From the NCBI RefSeq assembly GCF_014281125.1, contig NZ_JACOEA010000005.1, forward strand, positions 1 to 64,000: a stretch of 64,000 nucleotides of DNA, read 5' to 3'. The notes beneath the pieces were generated by a model that did no database searches, had not been told where the DNA came from, and worked only from the letters and a program-made list of their open reading frames with translations. Position 1 is the stretch's first letter. The number at the start of each line of letters is the position of its first letter. Below, one piece after another: positions 8,236-17,227 of this stretch. A program made the translations under genes and the position numbers. The DNA comes from Lawsonibacter celer. Lineage in GTDB: Bacteria; Bacillota; Clostridia; Oscillospirales; Oscillospiraceae.

Positions 8236-9069
8236 TTACAGCACCTCCGTTACATGCCGAGCCACGTGGCAGTTGATATTAACCGCACAGGGCAGACCGG
8301 CGATATGGGTGGGCAGGGTCTCAATATGGACCGCCAGGGCGGTGGTCCGGCCGCCGAAGCCCTGGGGACCGATACCGGAGGCGTTGATCTGCTCCAGCAG
8401 CTCCCGCTCCAGGTCGGCGTAGAAGGGATTGTCGCTGGGCACGCCCATGTCCCGCAGCAGGGCCCGCTTGGCCAGCAGGGCACATTTGTCAAAGGTGCCG
8501 CCGACACCCACGCCCACCACAATAGGCGGGCACGGATTGGGCCCGGCCAGCTCCACAGTCTCCAGAATAAAACGCTTCACCCCGGCCAGCCCGTCGGAGG
8601 GCTTGAGCATGGCGATGCGGCTCATATTTTCGCTGCCGAAGCCCTTGGGGGCCACGGTGATCTTCACTTGGTCGCCGGGGACCAGGTCGATGTAGAGCAT
8701 GGCTGGGGTATTGTCCCCGGTGTTGACCCGATCCAGGGGGTCGCGCACCACGGATTTACGCAGATAGCCCTCGGTGTAGCCCAGGCGGACGCCTTCGTTG
8801 ACCGCCTGGGCCAGGTCGCCGCTGATATGCACCTCCTGCCCGATCTCCAGAAAGACACACGCCATACCGGTGTCCTGGCAGATGGGCGTATCTCCGCCAA
8901 TGGAAAAATTCTCGATGATGCGGTCCAGAATCTCCTGGGCCACCGCCCCGTCCTCCGCCCTGCGGGCCTGGCGGATACAGGATTTCACATCCTCGGGCAG
9001 GCGGGTATTTGCCTGAACGCACATACGGGCCACCGCCTGAGTAATCGCCTCAGAAGCAAGCTCTCTCAT
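8236..9069 (-). CDS. Class I Fe-S hydro-lyase, alpha subunit (fumarate hydratase N-terminal type)
   Basis: A 277-residue catalytic subunit that holds an oxygen-sensitive 4Fe-4S cluster. Likely cluster cysteines are in CQDTGMACVF, in NPCPPIVVGVG and in GGTFDKCALLA. The ATG at 9069 is chosen because GAAAGGAGG sits at ideal spacing; an upstream in-frame start at 9123 lacks a site. It is read from a fully consensus promoter at 9135-9163. It would interconvert fumarate and malate in an anaerobic branched TCA route. Confidence 0.88.
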   Translation of the reverse strand: MRELASEAITQAVARMCVQANTRLPEDVKSCIRQARRAEDGAVAQEILDRIIENFSIGGDTPICQDTGMACVFLEIGQEVHISGDLAQAVNEGVRLGYTEGYLRKSVVRDPLDRVNTGDNTPAMLYIDLVPGDQVKITVAPKGFGSENMSRIAMLKPSDGLAGVKRFILETVELAGPNPCPPIVVGVGVGGTFDKCALLAKRALLRDMGVPSDNPFYADLERELLEQINASGIGPQGFGGRTTALAVHIETLPTHIAGLPCAVNINCHVARHVTEVL

Positions 9070-9134
9070 CAGTCTTGCCTCCTCCTTTCTGAAACAAAAC
9101 GACATTTGCCGCGCAATCAACAATTCAATTTATT

Positions 9135-9163
9135 ATTATAAGGTGACTCCGGCGCGCTGTCAA
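9135..9163 (-). promoter_or_regulatory. Consensus sigma-A promoter of the fumarase operon
   Basis: Minus strand TTGACA (9158-9163), 17-bp spacer, TATAAT (9135-9140): a perfect match to consensus, about 65 bp upstream of the alpha-subunit start. Confidence 0.85.
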
Positions 9164-9274
9164 TTCCGCCATGAATTAACAAAGGACAAAAGCGCATAGA
9201 AAAAACGGCTGTGGCAAAGCTATGTTCGGATTCTCAATCCAACAAAACATTGAAGCGAGAAGGAGATGCACATT

Positions 9275-9478
9275 ATGTCTAGTTCTAACAACTCTAACCA
9301 GCCTGTTGTCCCCAGCGCCCGTGAGGCTCTGAATAAGTTCAAGATGGAGGCCGCTCAGGAAGTGGGCGTCAACCTGAAGCAGGGCTACAACGGCGACCTG
9401 ACCAGCCGTGAGGCCGGCTCCGTGGGCGGCCAGATGGTCAAGAAGATGATTGAGGCCTACGAGAACGGCATGAAGTAA
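9275..9478 (+). CDS. Alpha/beta-type small acid-soluble spore protein
   Basis: A 67-residue SASP that coats and protects spore DNA. The sequence shows the two SASP motifs: a central region (NKFKMEAAQEVGV) and GDLTSREAGSVGGQMVKKMI, the latter the DNA-binding hallmark. The residue pair around EAAQEVG resembles the germination protease site of the family. The ATG at 9275 lies 9 nt after AGGAG; an ATG at 9266 abuts the ribosome site and is unlikely. Monocistronic with its own terminator. It shows that the organism sporulates. Confidence 0.95.
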   Translation: MSSSNNSNQPVVPSAREALNKFKMEAAQEVGVNLKQGYNGDLTSREAGSVGGQMVKKMIEAYENGMK

Positions 9479-9503
9479 ATTCTGCCCACAAAGCAGAAAA
9501 ACA

Positions 9504-9541
9504 CGCGGGGCGGAGGATTTTTCCTCCGCCCCGCGCTTTTT
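9504..9541. terminator. Terminator after the SASP gene
   Basis: A 13-bp perfect stem (9504-9516 with 9523-9535), 6-nt loop and CTTTTTC tail. It can also serve the minus-strand M56 gene that ends at 9548. Confidence 0.9.
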
Positions 9542-9547
9542 CAAGCG

Positions 9548-12406
9548 TTACCATCCCTCCCAGTAGTCCTCCAGGGGGACAAGGTCAGTGCCGTAAATCG
9601 CCACGCTGTCGATGGGCGCGCCGGTGGCCGCCACATAGGCGCGCAGCAGCTCCGGCTCGGAGGCCATCTCGTTCCAGACAGGTGCCGGCAGCAGGGCGCC
9701 GGAGACGCCCAGATAAGCGTCGGCCAGATCAGTCAGCGGGCCGCACAGGTTCCGGACAGACTGCGCACTTCCCTCGCCGTCCTGCCCCGCCTCCACAGCG
9801 TCCACCATGGGGGCGTCATAGGGAATACCCGGGCCGCCGTAGCCGATGCTAAAGGCCATCAGGCTGCCGCCCCAGCCGGGGGTGACCGTGCGGTTTTCCA
9901 AAGTCAGATCGTAATAGAAATTCTCCGCCACCCAGCACACGTACACATCCCGCCCGGCCTTGGTATAGGTGCCGTAGCAGACCATGCGGGGGAAATAGAG
10001 AGTGTGGTCTGCCTGGCAGCTCTCCCAGCGCTGGTCCACCAGATAGTCAAAGATGGCGGCGTACTCGTCCGTCAGGCCGAACATCTCCGCCGTAGGCTTC
10101 TCATAGTCATAATAGGTGCGCTGGATGGGCCCGTCGTTGGAGAGAACCAGGGTGGCGCGGATCCGCTCCGCCGTCTCCAGGTCGGCCTCCGTCCAGCGCA
10201 GGCGCAGGCAGTGCACTCCGTCGGCCAGGGGGTAATACCAGGCGCGGTAAGTATCGCTGTTCCCAAACTGGGCGTCCAGAGAGCCGTCGTACCAGCCCAT
10301 GCCGGTGCGCACAAACACGCCGTCCCCCAGATAGTCGGTTAGGCCGTGGTCGGTGGAGCTGTCCAGCAGGGAGAAGTCGTCCAGCAGCACCAGGTCGCCC
10401 ACAGGATCCGCGGTCCAGTATTCGTGGCAGCCGGAGCCCAGCTCATGGACGCTGACGTCAGCCGGGATGTGGAGGGAAAAGTCCACACCGTAGCCCTGGC
10501 CATCCGCGTCGTTCCACCAGAGGGTGCCGCTGTCCCGGTCCATGCCGTCCGGGTCGGCGGGCCAGAGGGGGCTTTGGTCGGCGGTAAACGAGGAGACCGG
10601 GGCTTGGAAGCCGTTGAGCTCATCCCAGGACAGGGAGAGCGTCCTGTCCGTCGGCACTGCGTTTCCGGCGGGGGTACCCATGTCGTTTAGCTGGGCAAAG
10701 CAGCGGAAGCCCATGGGATCCCCCGGCTTGGAGCCGCCCTCCGGGGGCAGGTATTCCAGACCGACGCCGCCTTGAATAAAGCCCAGCTTGCGCGCGGCAG
10801 CGTGGTTGACGTCGGCCACGGCCACCTGGCCGGGTCCGCCCTGCTCCAGACTCAGACCGCCGACGCTGATCCAGTCATAGACGCGGGCCTCGCCGTCCGC
10901 GCCATAGGGGCATTCCAGGAGCTCTGCGTCCCCGTCGTTGTCCAGGTCCAGCTCCCAGACCTGCCCGTCGCAGGAGAGCAGCAGCTGGAAAGCGCCGTCC
11001 CCGTCCAGCGTGTAGTATTCCGTGGGGACCGACTCCGATCCCAGAGCGTAGGTGAGCACAAAGCCCTCCTGCCCCAGTACACCGGAGAAGGGCCGGGCCG
11101 CCACCGAGCTGGGATAGGGATAGCGCAGGTCGGGGCCATAGTCCTCCGGCAGACGCTGGAAAGGGATGCGGGTGGTTTCGCCGTTTTCATCCCGCACCAG
11201 GTAGAAGGTGAGTCGGCCGCCCTGTCCGTCGGCGCTGTGCTCCCAGTCCAGCTCTACCGTGTAATGGCCCAGGGCCCAGGCCACCGGGCCGTCATAGCCC
11301 GGCAGGGAGCCGCTTTTTGTAGAGATGCCGTCAGAGGGATTGGGGTCCTCACCGGAAGAACTGCCCACCGAGCAGGCGGCGGCCAGAGCAGCCACCACAA
11401 GTGCCACCGCGCACAAAAGGATCAGGCCGCGCCTTTTGCCGCCCCGGCCCACAATGGCGCGCAGCCGCTCCAGCATGGCCTTCCGGCCGCCGTAAAAATA
11501 GGAGGTCAGGGGCGCACCTTGGCGGCAGCCCCGCTCTACGGCAGAGAGGATGGCCCTGCCATACTGCTCACGGAAAGCGGCGTCCCGCCCGGCCACCACC
11601 GCCTCGTCGCAGGAGAGTTCCAGATCCCGGGCGGCCTGGCGGGCCATCAGGTGGACCAAGGGGTTGAACCAGTGGACGCTGCGGGCCAGGAGGAGTAGCA
11701 GCTTATACCACAGGTCATGCCGGCGGGCATGGACCAGCTCATGGCGGAAGACGGCGTCCAGGTCCGCCGGGGAAAAGTCCCCGGCGGGGAGCAGAAGGGC
11801 GGGGCGGACAAAGCCGGTGACCAGGGGGGAGGTCACGGCGGGGCACCGCTGCAGGGTCAGGCGCCGGACTCCCAGCTCCCGCCGGAGGGCTTCGAACTGC
11901 GCCTGTACGGCCGGCTGCTCCTCCGGAGCGCGCCAGCGGCGCATCCGCAGGCGGAAACGGGCGTAGACGGCCAGGCTCCAGAGGAGGAATACCGATCCGC
12001 CTGCCAGCCAGAGCAGGGCCAGCAGCTGCGGCAGCTCCAGCACAGGGGTGTAGTGGGCCTGAACCTGGGTCACCGGCGCCTCGGCCCGGGCGGCCTCCTC
12101 CTGTACCTCCGCCTGATAGCCCGCCTCAGTCAGGGCCCGGTAACGGGGCGTGCCCGGCTGGGCGCGGGTGGGCTCCACCTGGTAGACCGTTACTGCCGGG
12201 GTCTGCACCTGCACCAGCGGATCGGGCAGGCTGGGGTTAAAGGGGATGGCCAGCCGCACCGCCACCAGCAGCCAGGCCCAGTAATACAGCTTGGAGCGGT
12301 AGCGGCGCGCCAGCAGAGGGCGCAGGGCCAGCAGCGCGGAGATCACCGCGGACAGGGCCAGCGTGATCTCCGCCACATGGCTCAGCAGCGTTTCCAGGAT
12401 GCTCAT
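9548..12406 (-). CDS. M56 (BlaR1/MecR1-type) membrane metallopeptidase with a large extracellular sensor region
   Basis: A 952-residue sensor-transducer. The N-terminal third has several membrane helices (about residues 5-30, 40-58, 125-148) and the zinc protease motif HELVH at 222-226, with the DLELSCDEAV third-ligand segment about 40 residues later. A further helix (about 325-347) leads to about 600 exported residues. These show no penicillin-binding SxxK/KTG pattern but contain a Ca-loop-like DLDNDGDAE. It overlaps the BlaI-type repressor gene by 4 bp, so it most likely triggers cleavage of that repressor in response to an unknown ligand. Confidence 0.88.
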   Translation of the reverse strand: MSILETLLSHVAEITLALSAVISALLALRPLLARRYRSKLYYWAWLLVAVRLAIPFNPSLPDPLVQVQTPAVTVYQVEPTRAQPGTPRYRALTEAGYQAEVQEEAARAEAPVTQVQAHYTPVLELPQLLALLWLAGGSVFLLWSLAVYARFRLRMRRWRAPEEQPAVQAQFEALRRELGVRRLTLQRCPAVTSPLVTGFVRPALLLPAGDFSPADLDAVFRHELVHARRHDLWYKLLLLLARSVHWFNPLVHLMARQAARDLELSCDEAVVAGRDAAFREQYGRAILSAVERGCRQGAPLTSYFYGGRKAMLERLRAIVGRGGKRRGLILLCAVALVVAALAAACSVGSSSGEDPNPSDGISTKSGSLPGYDGPVAWALGHYTVELDWEHSADGQGGRLTFYLVRDENGETTRIPFQRLPEDYGPDLRYPYPSSVAARPFSGVLGQEGFVLTYALGSESVPTEYYTLDGDGAFQLLLSCDGQVWELDLDNDGDAELLECPYGADGEARVYDWISVGGLSLEQGGPGQVAVADVNHAAARKLGFIQGGVGLEYLPPEGGSKPGDPMGFRCFAQLNDMGTPAGNAVPTDRTLSLSWDELNGFQAPVSSFTADQSPLWPADPDGMDRDSGTLWWNDADGQGYGVDFSLHIPADVSVHELGSGCHEYWTADPVGDLVLLDDFSLLDSSTDHGLTDYLGDGVFVRTGMGWYDGSLDAQFGNSDTYRAWYYPLADGVHCLRLRWTEADLETAERIRATLVLSNDGPIQRTYYDYEKPTAEMFGLTDEYAAIFDYLVDQRWESCQADHTLYFPRMVCYGTYTKAGRDVYVCWVAENFYYDLTLENRTVTPGWGGSLMAFSIGYGGPGIPYDAPMVDAVEAGQDGEGSAQSVRNLCGPLTDLADAYLGVSGALLPAPVWNEMASEPELLRAYVAATGAPIDSVAIYGTDLVPLEDYWEGW

Positions 12407-12795
12407 GGGGACGCCTCCTTCCCGTCAATGGCCGTGTCCAGAAAAGCCCGTAGCTCCTCCAGATCGTCTTTGCTGATGGAGTGGGTCTCGTAAAGAGAGG
12501 CCACCAGGCCGGGCAGCGCCCCCCGCCGCCCGGCCAGGAAGGGGCGGTTTTCAAAGGCCAGATAGTCCCGCTCGGCCACCAGCGGGGTATAGGTCCGCTG
12601 CCTCCCCTCCTTCCCGGCGGAGAGAAAGCCCCGGTCGGTCAGGCGGGTCAACAGGGTCTGTACAGCGGATAGGTTCCAGGGACGGGAACGCTCCAACTCT
12701 CCCCGGATGGCCCCGGTGGAGGCGGGGGCGGTCAGCCGCCATACAGCCCGCATCACCGTCAGCTCGGCCTCAGGCAGACGGGTAAGGTGGTCCAT
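12403..12795 (-). CDS. BlaI/MecI/CopY-family transcriptional repressor
   Basis: A 130-residue winged-helix repressor: LPEAELTVMRAVWRL at the start, NLSAVQTLLTRLTDRGFL recognition helix and wing, and a C-terminal dimerisation region. The ATG at 12795 is preferred, 9 nt after AGGAG; an ATG at 12801 is too close and TTG at 12804 is possible. The partner M56 protease follows with a 4-bp overlap. Two palindromes upstream fit the TACA-N2-TGTA operator style of this family, implying autoregulation. Confidence 0.9.
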   Translation of the reverse strand: MDHLTRLPEAELTVMRAVWRLTAPASTGAIRGELERSRPWNLSAVQTLLTRLTDRGFLSAGKEGRQRTYTPLVAERDYLAFENRPFLAGRRGALPGLVASLYETHSISKDDLEELRAFLDTAIDGKEASP

Positions 12796-12806
12796 ATCCA
12801 TCAACT

Positions 12807-12859
12807 CCTACAGATGTATGTCTTAATATAAACATACAACTGTAGGTTTAATTTGTCAA
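12807..12859 (-). promoter_or_regulatory. BlaI-type promoter and paired operator
   Basis: Minus strand -35 TTGACA (12854-12859), 17-bp spacer and -10 TATGTT (12831-12836). Two 10-bp palindromes TACA-N2-TGTA lie at 12809-12818 and 12835-12844, within 15-bp arms (12807-12821 and 12832-12846) that are inverted copies matching at 14 of 15 positions. The operators cover the -10 and the transcription start, as expected for repression. Confidence 0.75.
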
Positions 12860-12867
12860 GACTCTTG

Positions 12868-12896
12868 TTGTAATTTCTTACGGGAACGGATATAAT
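12868..12896 (+). promoter_or_regulatory. Promoter of the pyrophosphatase gene
   Basis: TTGTAA (12868-12873), 17-bp spacer, TATAAT (12891-12896), 33 bp upstream of the start codon. Confidence 0.65.
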
Positions 12897-12929
12897 TGAG
12901 ACAAGCTACACGAGAAGGAGAGACGCAGG

Positions 12930-13502
12930 ATGTCCAACATCTGGCATGACATCAGTCCAAAGCGCATTACCCCCGAGGACTTTGTGGCGGTCATTGAAAT
13001 TCCCAAGGGGAGCAAGAAAAAATACGAACTGGATAAGGAGACTGGTCTGATTATCCTGGACCGGGTGCTTCATACCTCCACCCACTATCCGGCCAATTAC
13101 GGATTTATTCCGCGTACCTACGGCGACGATGGGGACCCGCTGGACGTGCTGGTGCTCTGCTCGGAGGAGATGGATCCCTTGACCCTAGTGCGCTGCTATC
13201 CGGTGGGGTATATCTCCATGCTGGACGGGGGCAAAAACGACGAGAAGATCATCGCCATTCCCTTTGCCGACCCCACTTACAACACCTTCAACGACCTGAT
13301 GGACCTGCCTCCCCATATCTTTGACGAGATGGCCCATTTCTTCGCCGTATACAAGGCCCTGGAGGGCAAAGAGACGGTGGCCGGGGACGTGAACGGCCGC
13401 GCCGCCGCCGTGCGGGTCATCCGGCAGGCCATGGAGCACTATGAGGAGTGCTTTGTAAAGGATAAGGACAGCGGAGAGTTCCGACAGACCTCTGACCGCT
13501 GA
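12930..13502 (+). CDS. ppa: Inorganic pyrophosphatase (family I, soluble)
   Basis: A 190-residue cytoplasmic enzyme that hydrolyses pyrophosphate to drive biosynthesis. The family I signature D-G-D-P-L-D-V-L-V is present (residues about 68-76), together with EIPKGSKKKYE, the YPANYGFIPRTYGDD stretch, and DEKIIAIP. AAGGAGAG precedes the ATG. It stands alone between the divergent BlaI gene and glf. Confidence 0.93.
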   Translation: MSNIWHDISPKRITPEDFVAVIEIPKGSKKKYELDKETGLIILDRVLHTSTHYPANYGFIPRTYGDDGDPLDVLVLCSEEMDPLTLVRCYPVGYISMLDGGKNDEKIIAIPFADPTYNTFNDLMDLPPHIFDEMAHFFAVYKALEGKETVAGDVNGRAAAVRVIRQAMEHYEECFVKDKDSGEFRQTSDR

Positions 13503-13607
13503 GCACGGGCGAGATTAAGAAAAACTTAATTGATTTTTTACTGTTTGGCTATATGGGTTATGATATACTGAAAACCGAAATAAAACACTTCCTGGGAGGG
13601 GCCGAAT

Positions 13608-14783
13608 ATGAACCACCCATATGACTGCCTGGTCATCGGCGCGGGCATGGCCGGGGCTGTGACGGCCCGGGAGCTGGCGCAGCGCGGAAACAAGCGGGTG
13701 CTCCTGCTGGAGCGGCGGACCCATGTGGGCGGCAACGCCTATGACTGCCTGGATGAGCGGGGTGTGCTGATCCACCAATACGGCCCCCATATTTTCCATA
13801 CCAGCGACAAGCGGGTCTACGATTACTTATCCCGGTACACCGCCTGGCGGGACTACCAGCACAAGGTGGTGGCCAATATCCCGGTGGAGGGCGGGGGGCG
13901 TACTCTGCTGCCGGTGCCCTTCAACCTGGTCTCCCTGGAGGTGGCCTTCGGTGTGAAGCAGGCCGCCACCCTGGAGAAAAAGCTCATCGACGCCTATGGG
14001 GCGGAACGGAAGGTCACCATTCTGGAGCTGCGCGCCAGCCCCGACCGGTCGATTGCCGCTCTGGCGGAGTATGTGTATGAGCACGTCTTTGTGCGCTATA
14101 CCATGAAGCAGTGGGGGCAGAAGCCCGAGGAGATTGACCCCAACACCACCGCGCGGGTGCCCGTGTTCCTCTCCCGGGACTGCCGGTATTTTCAGGATCC
14201 CTGGCAGGGGATGCCCCAGGAGGGCTATACCGCGCTGTTTGAACGGATGCTGGACTGTCCCGGGATTACCGTGGAGTTGGGGGTGGACGCCCTGTCCCGG
14301 CTCAGGCTGGACGGGGGGAAGATCACCCTGGACGGGGAGGCCTTCACCGGAACGGTGATTTACACCGGCGCGGTGGACGAGCTCTTTGGCTTTGCCTATG
14401 GCCGCCTGCCGTACCGCACCCTGGATTTCCGGTTCGAGTCCTACGACAGGCAGTTCTTCCAGACCCACGGCACGGTGAACTACACCATGGATGAGGACTA
14501 CACCCGCATCACCGAGTTCAAGCATCTGACCGGACAGCGGCTGCGAGAGCCGGTGACCACCATTATGAAGGAATACTCCCGGGCCTATACGGGCCAGCCG
14601 GGCGAAATCCCCTACTACGCCATTATCAACGAGGCGAACAACGCACTCTACCGACGATACGCCGCCCTGGCCGCGACCTATCCCAGCCTGAAGCTGCTGG
14701 GCCGGCTGGCGGAATATAAGTACTATAACATGGACGCCATTGCCGCAAGGGCTCTGGCGCTGTGTGACGATTTGCTGAAGTGA
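13608..14783 (+). CDS. glf: UDP-galactopyranose mutase
   Basis: A 391-residue FAD enzyme that converts UDP-galactopyranose to UDP-galactofuranose for cell-surface glycans. The N-terminal Rossmann motif GAGMAGAVTARELA and the VGGNAYD segment bind FAD; PHIFHT, the WGQKPEEIDP stretch and the C-terminal R-x-A-E-Y-K-Y-Y-N-M-D region match the family. GGGAGGGG precedes the ATG. The glycosyltransferase gene follows after 9 bp, so the two probably make a galactofuranose-containing surface polymer. Confidence 0.94.
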   Translation: MNHPYDCLVIGAGMAGAVTARELAQRGNKRVLLLERRTHVGGNAYDCLDERGVLIHQYGPHIFHTSDKRVYDYLSRYTAWRDYQHKVVANIPVEGGGRTLLPVPFNLVSLEVAFGVKQAATLEKKLIDAYGAERKVTILELRASPDRSIAALAEYVYEHVFVRYTMKQWGQKPEEIDPNTTARVPVFLSRDCRYFQDPWQGMPQEGYTALFERMLDCPGITVELGVDALSRLRLDGGKITLDGEAFTGTVIYTGAVDELFGFAYGRLPYRTLDFRFESYDRQFFQTHGTVNYTMDEDYTRITEFKHLTGQRLREPVTTIMKEYSRAYTGQPGEIPYYAIINEANNALYRRYAALAATYPSLKLLGRLAEYKYYNMDAIAARALALCDDLLK

Positions 14784-14792
14784 GGAATCCCA

Positions 14793-15821
14793 ATGTCTAA
14801 GATCATCACCTTTGCTGTCCCCTGCTACAACTCCGCGGACTACATGGATCACTGTATCCGGACGCTGCTCTCCGGCGGGGAGGACATTGAAATTATTCTG
14901 GTGGACGACGGGTCCACGAAGGACGACACGCCCGCCATCTGCGACCGCTACGCCGCGGAATACCCTGAGATCGTGCGGGTCATCCACCAGGAAAACGGCG
15001 GCCATGGTGAGGGGGTCAACCAGGGTCTGCGCCACGCCGCCGGATTGTACTATAAGGTCGTGGACTCCGACGACTGGCTGGACGAGACGGCTCTGGCCAG
15101 GGTGCTGAACAAGCTGCGGGAATTTTCCGCTGCGGAGCGGCCGGTGGACCTGCTGGTGGCCAATTATGTGTATGAGCATGTGGCGGACGGCACCCAGAAG
15201 GTGATGCGCTATACCAATGTGTTTCCGGAGGAGCGAGTCTTTACCTGGGCGGAGATTGGGCGCTTCCGCCCCTCCCAGTACCTGCTGATGCACTCGGTCA
15301 TCTACCGTACCCAGCTGCTGCGGGAGTGCGGATTGGAGCTGCCTAAGCACACCTTCTATGTGGACAACATCTTTGTGTACCAGCCCCTGCCGTGGGTAAA
15401 AAGCATGTATTATATGGATCTGGACCTGTATCGCTATTTTATCGGGCGGGCAGACCAGAGCGTCAACGAGCGGGTGATGGTGTCCCGGGTGGCCCAACAG
15501 GTGCGGGTGACCCGGCTGATGATCGACAGCCATGACCTGAACGCGGTCTATCAGGAAAACAAAAAGCTGGCCCGCTATATGATCAGCTATCTGTCCATGA
15601 TGATGACCATCTCCTCCATCTTCCTGATCATTGACGGCTCTCCGGAGGCCCTGGGTCAGAAGACGGAGCTGTGGGAATATCTGCGTACCGTAAATCCGGA
15701 GCTCTATCACAAACTCAAGTACCGCTCGGTCTCCATGGTGGGAAATATTCCGGGCTATCAGGGCCGCAAGCTGTCGGTCCAGCTCTACCGGCTGGCCCGC
15801 CGAATTTACAAGTTCAATTGA
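14793..15821 (+). CDS. Family 2 glycosyltransferase
   Basis: A 342-residue GT-A fold enzyme: FAVPCYNSADYMDHCI at the N-terminus, the nucleotide-binding VDDGSTKD near residues 37-44 and VVDSDDWLD (the metal-binding D-x-D) near 88-96. No transmembrane segment is evident, so it acts at the cytoplasmic membrane face. Co-transcription with glf suggests galactofuranosyl transfer, but the donor is inference. Confidence 0.85.
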   Translation: MSKIITFAVPCYNSADYMDHCIRTLLSGGEDIEIILVDDGSTKDDTPAICDRYAAEYPEIVRVIHQENGGHGEGVNQGLRHAAGLYYKVVDSDDWLDETALARVLNKLREFSAAERPVDLLVANYVYEHVADGTQKVMRYTNVFPEERVFTWAEIGRFRPSQYLLMHSVIYRTQLLRECGLELPKHTFYVDNIFVYQPLPWVKSMYYMDLDLYRYFIGRADQSVNERVMVSRVAQQVRVTRLMIDSHDLNAVYQENKKLARYMISYLSMMMTISSIFLIIDGSPEALGQKTELWEYLRTVNPELYHKLKYRSVSMVGNIPGYQGRKLSVQLYRLARRIYKFN

Positions 15822-15830
15822 CCCGAAACG

Positions 15831-15867
15831 AAAAAACAGGGGTGGCGTTAGGCCATCCCTGTTTTTT
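15831..15867. terminator. Bidirectional terminator between the glycosyltransferase and MATE genes
   Basis: A 12-bp stem with one G-T pair (15835-15846 with 15852-15863), flanked by A6 on the left and T6 on the right. It overlaps the last codons of the minus-strand MATE gene. Confidence 0.85.
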
Positions 15868-17209
15868 CCTGGACCTCCGGGGCCGCGCGGCGCCACGGGC
15901 CGGTCCGGTAACAGATCAGAGAAATAACCGTGGCCGCGCACCAGCCAATGGGCCAGGCACACCAGATGCCGATGGACGATTGAAGGGCGCCGGACAGAGC
16001 GTAGGCCAGCACGACCCGCAGAACGAGATCGGTGAAGGTGGCGGCCATAAATTTCCCCATCAGACCCGCGCCCCGGAGAATGCCGTCGGCCACCAGCTTG
16101 GTTGAGACCACCAGGTAGAAGGGGGAGAGGATGCGCAGGAAGAGGACGCCCGTATGGATCGCGGCGGCGGAGGGGGCGTCCATAAAGAGGTAGATCAGAT
16201 ATTTCCCAGCAAAGAAATAGAGTGCGATCAGCGGTATACAAAGGGTCCAGACCAGCTTCAGACCGGCCCGGAAGCCCTCCTGCACGCGGTGGAGCTTTCC
16301 GGCGCCGATGTTCTGGGCAGTGTAGTTGGACACGCCGTTTCCCAGCGTGGTAAAGGAGGTGACCACCAGGTTGTTGAGCTTTACAGAGGCGGAATAGCCC
16401 GCCATAACGCCGGTGCCGAAGCTGTTGATGACGCCCTGTATGAGAATGTTGCCGACCGAAATGAAGCTCTGCTGCAAAATACTGGGGACGGCAATGACGG
16501 CAATCTTGCCGAGCAGGGGCCAGGAAAAGGCGTGGGCGCTTGCCTCCGAGGGAATGTGAGACAGCCGCCGGAACACCGCCCAAATGGCCAGTACGCAGCT
16601 GACGCCCTGGCACAGGAACGTGGCCCAGGCTACGCCGGCCACCCCCATGTCAAAGGCAGTGACAAAAAGGATGTCCACCGCGATGTTGGAAGTGGAGGAA
16701 CAGGCCAGGAAGAGAAAGGGAGTCCGGGAATCGCCCAGGGCCGAGAAGATACCAGTTGCCACATTATAGAAGAACACAAGGGGCAGGCCATAAATATAGA
16801 TGTTCAGGTAGAGCAGGGAGTCCGGGAGGATCTCGGCCGGAGTGTGGATGGCCTCCAGCAGGAGCGGAGCCAGGGACAGCCCTCCGGCCATGAGGACGGC
16901 ACACAGCACGCCGCTGGCGATCAGGGCGGTGGACACGGCGGTTTTCATGTCTGCAATCCGCCGGGCGCCGAACAGCTGGGACACAATGACCGAGCAGCCG
17001 ATGTTGCATCCAAAGGCAAAGGCAATGAAGATCAGGGTGATCTCGTAGCTGTTGCCCACTGCAGCCAGGGCGTTTTCTCCCACGAATTTCCCCGCCACCA
17101 GGCTGTCGGCGATGTTGTAGAGCTGCTGAAACACAATGCTGCCGAACAGGGGCAGGCAGAATTTCCAGAGGACGGATCTGGGCTCCCCAATGGTCAAATC
17201 TTTTTCCAT
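15848..17209 (-). CDS. MATE-family efflux transporter
   Basis: A 453-residue integral membrane protein with about 12 hydrophobic helices in two similar halves. It has the family features PLFGSIVFQQLYNIADSLVAGKFVG at the first helices and the internal equivalent after residue 230. Expected to export cations or drugs using a Na+ or H+ gradient. AAGGGGAG precedes the ATG. It lies 18 bp downstream of the cytidylate-kinase-like gene and shares its transcript. Confidence 0.9.
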   Translation of the reverse strand: MEKDLTIGEPRSVLWKFCLPLFGSIVFQQLYNIADSLVAGKFVGENALAAVGNSYEITLIFIAFAFGCNIGCSVIVSQLFGARRIADMKTAVSTALIASGVLCAVLMAGGLSLAPLLLEAIHTPAEILPDSLLYLNIYIYGLPLVFFYNVATGIFSALGDSRTPFLFLACSSTSNIAVDILFVTAFDMGVAGVAWATFLCQGVSCVLAIWAVFRRLSHIPSEASAHAFSWPLLGKIAVIAVPSILQQSFISVGNILIQGVINSFGTGVMAGYSASVKLNNLVVTSFTTLGNGVSNYTAQNIGAGKLHRVQEGFRAGLKLVWTLCIPLIALYFFAGKYLIYLFMDAPSAAAIHTGVLFLRILSPFYLVVSTKLVADGILRGAGLMGKFMAATFTDLVLRVVLAYALSGALQSSIGIWCAWPIGWCAATVISLICYRTGPWRRAAPEVQEKTGMA

Positions 17210-17227
17210 GGCTGGTTTCTCCCCTTT

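Noticed and set aside
9185..9265. Sigma-G promoter before the SASP gene
   Set aside because: A GCATAG...CTATGTT arrangement is present, but the match to the forespore consensus is too weak to call from sequence alone, although forespore expression is expected for this family.
13560..13607. Promoter for glf
   Set aside because: A TATACT box is present near 13564, but no acceptable -35 at 16-18 bp could be found, so no feature is called.
13827..16613. 928-codon open frame on the minus strand across glf, the glycosyltransferase and the MATE gene end
   Set aside because: It overlaps three well-supported genes and a terminator. Its sequence is a shadow of their codon bias.
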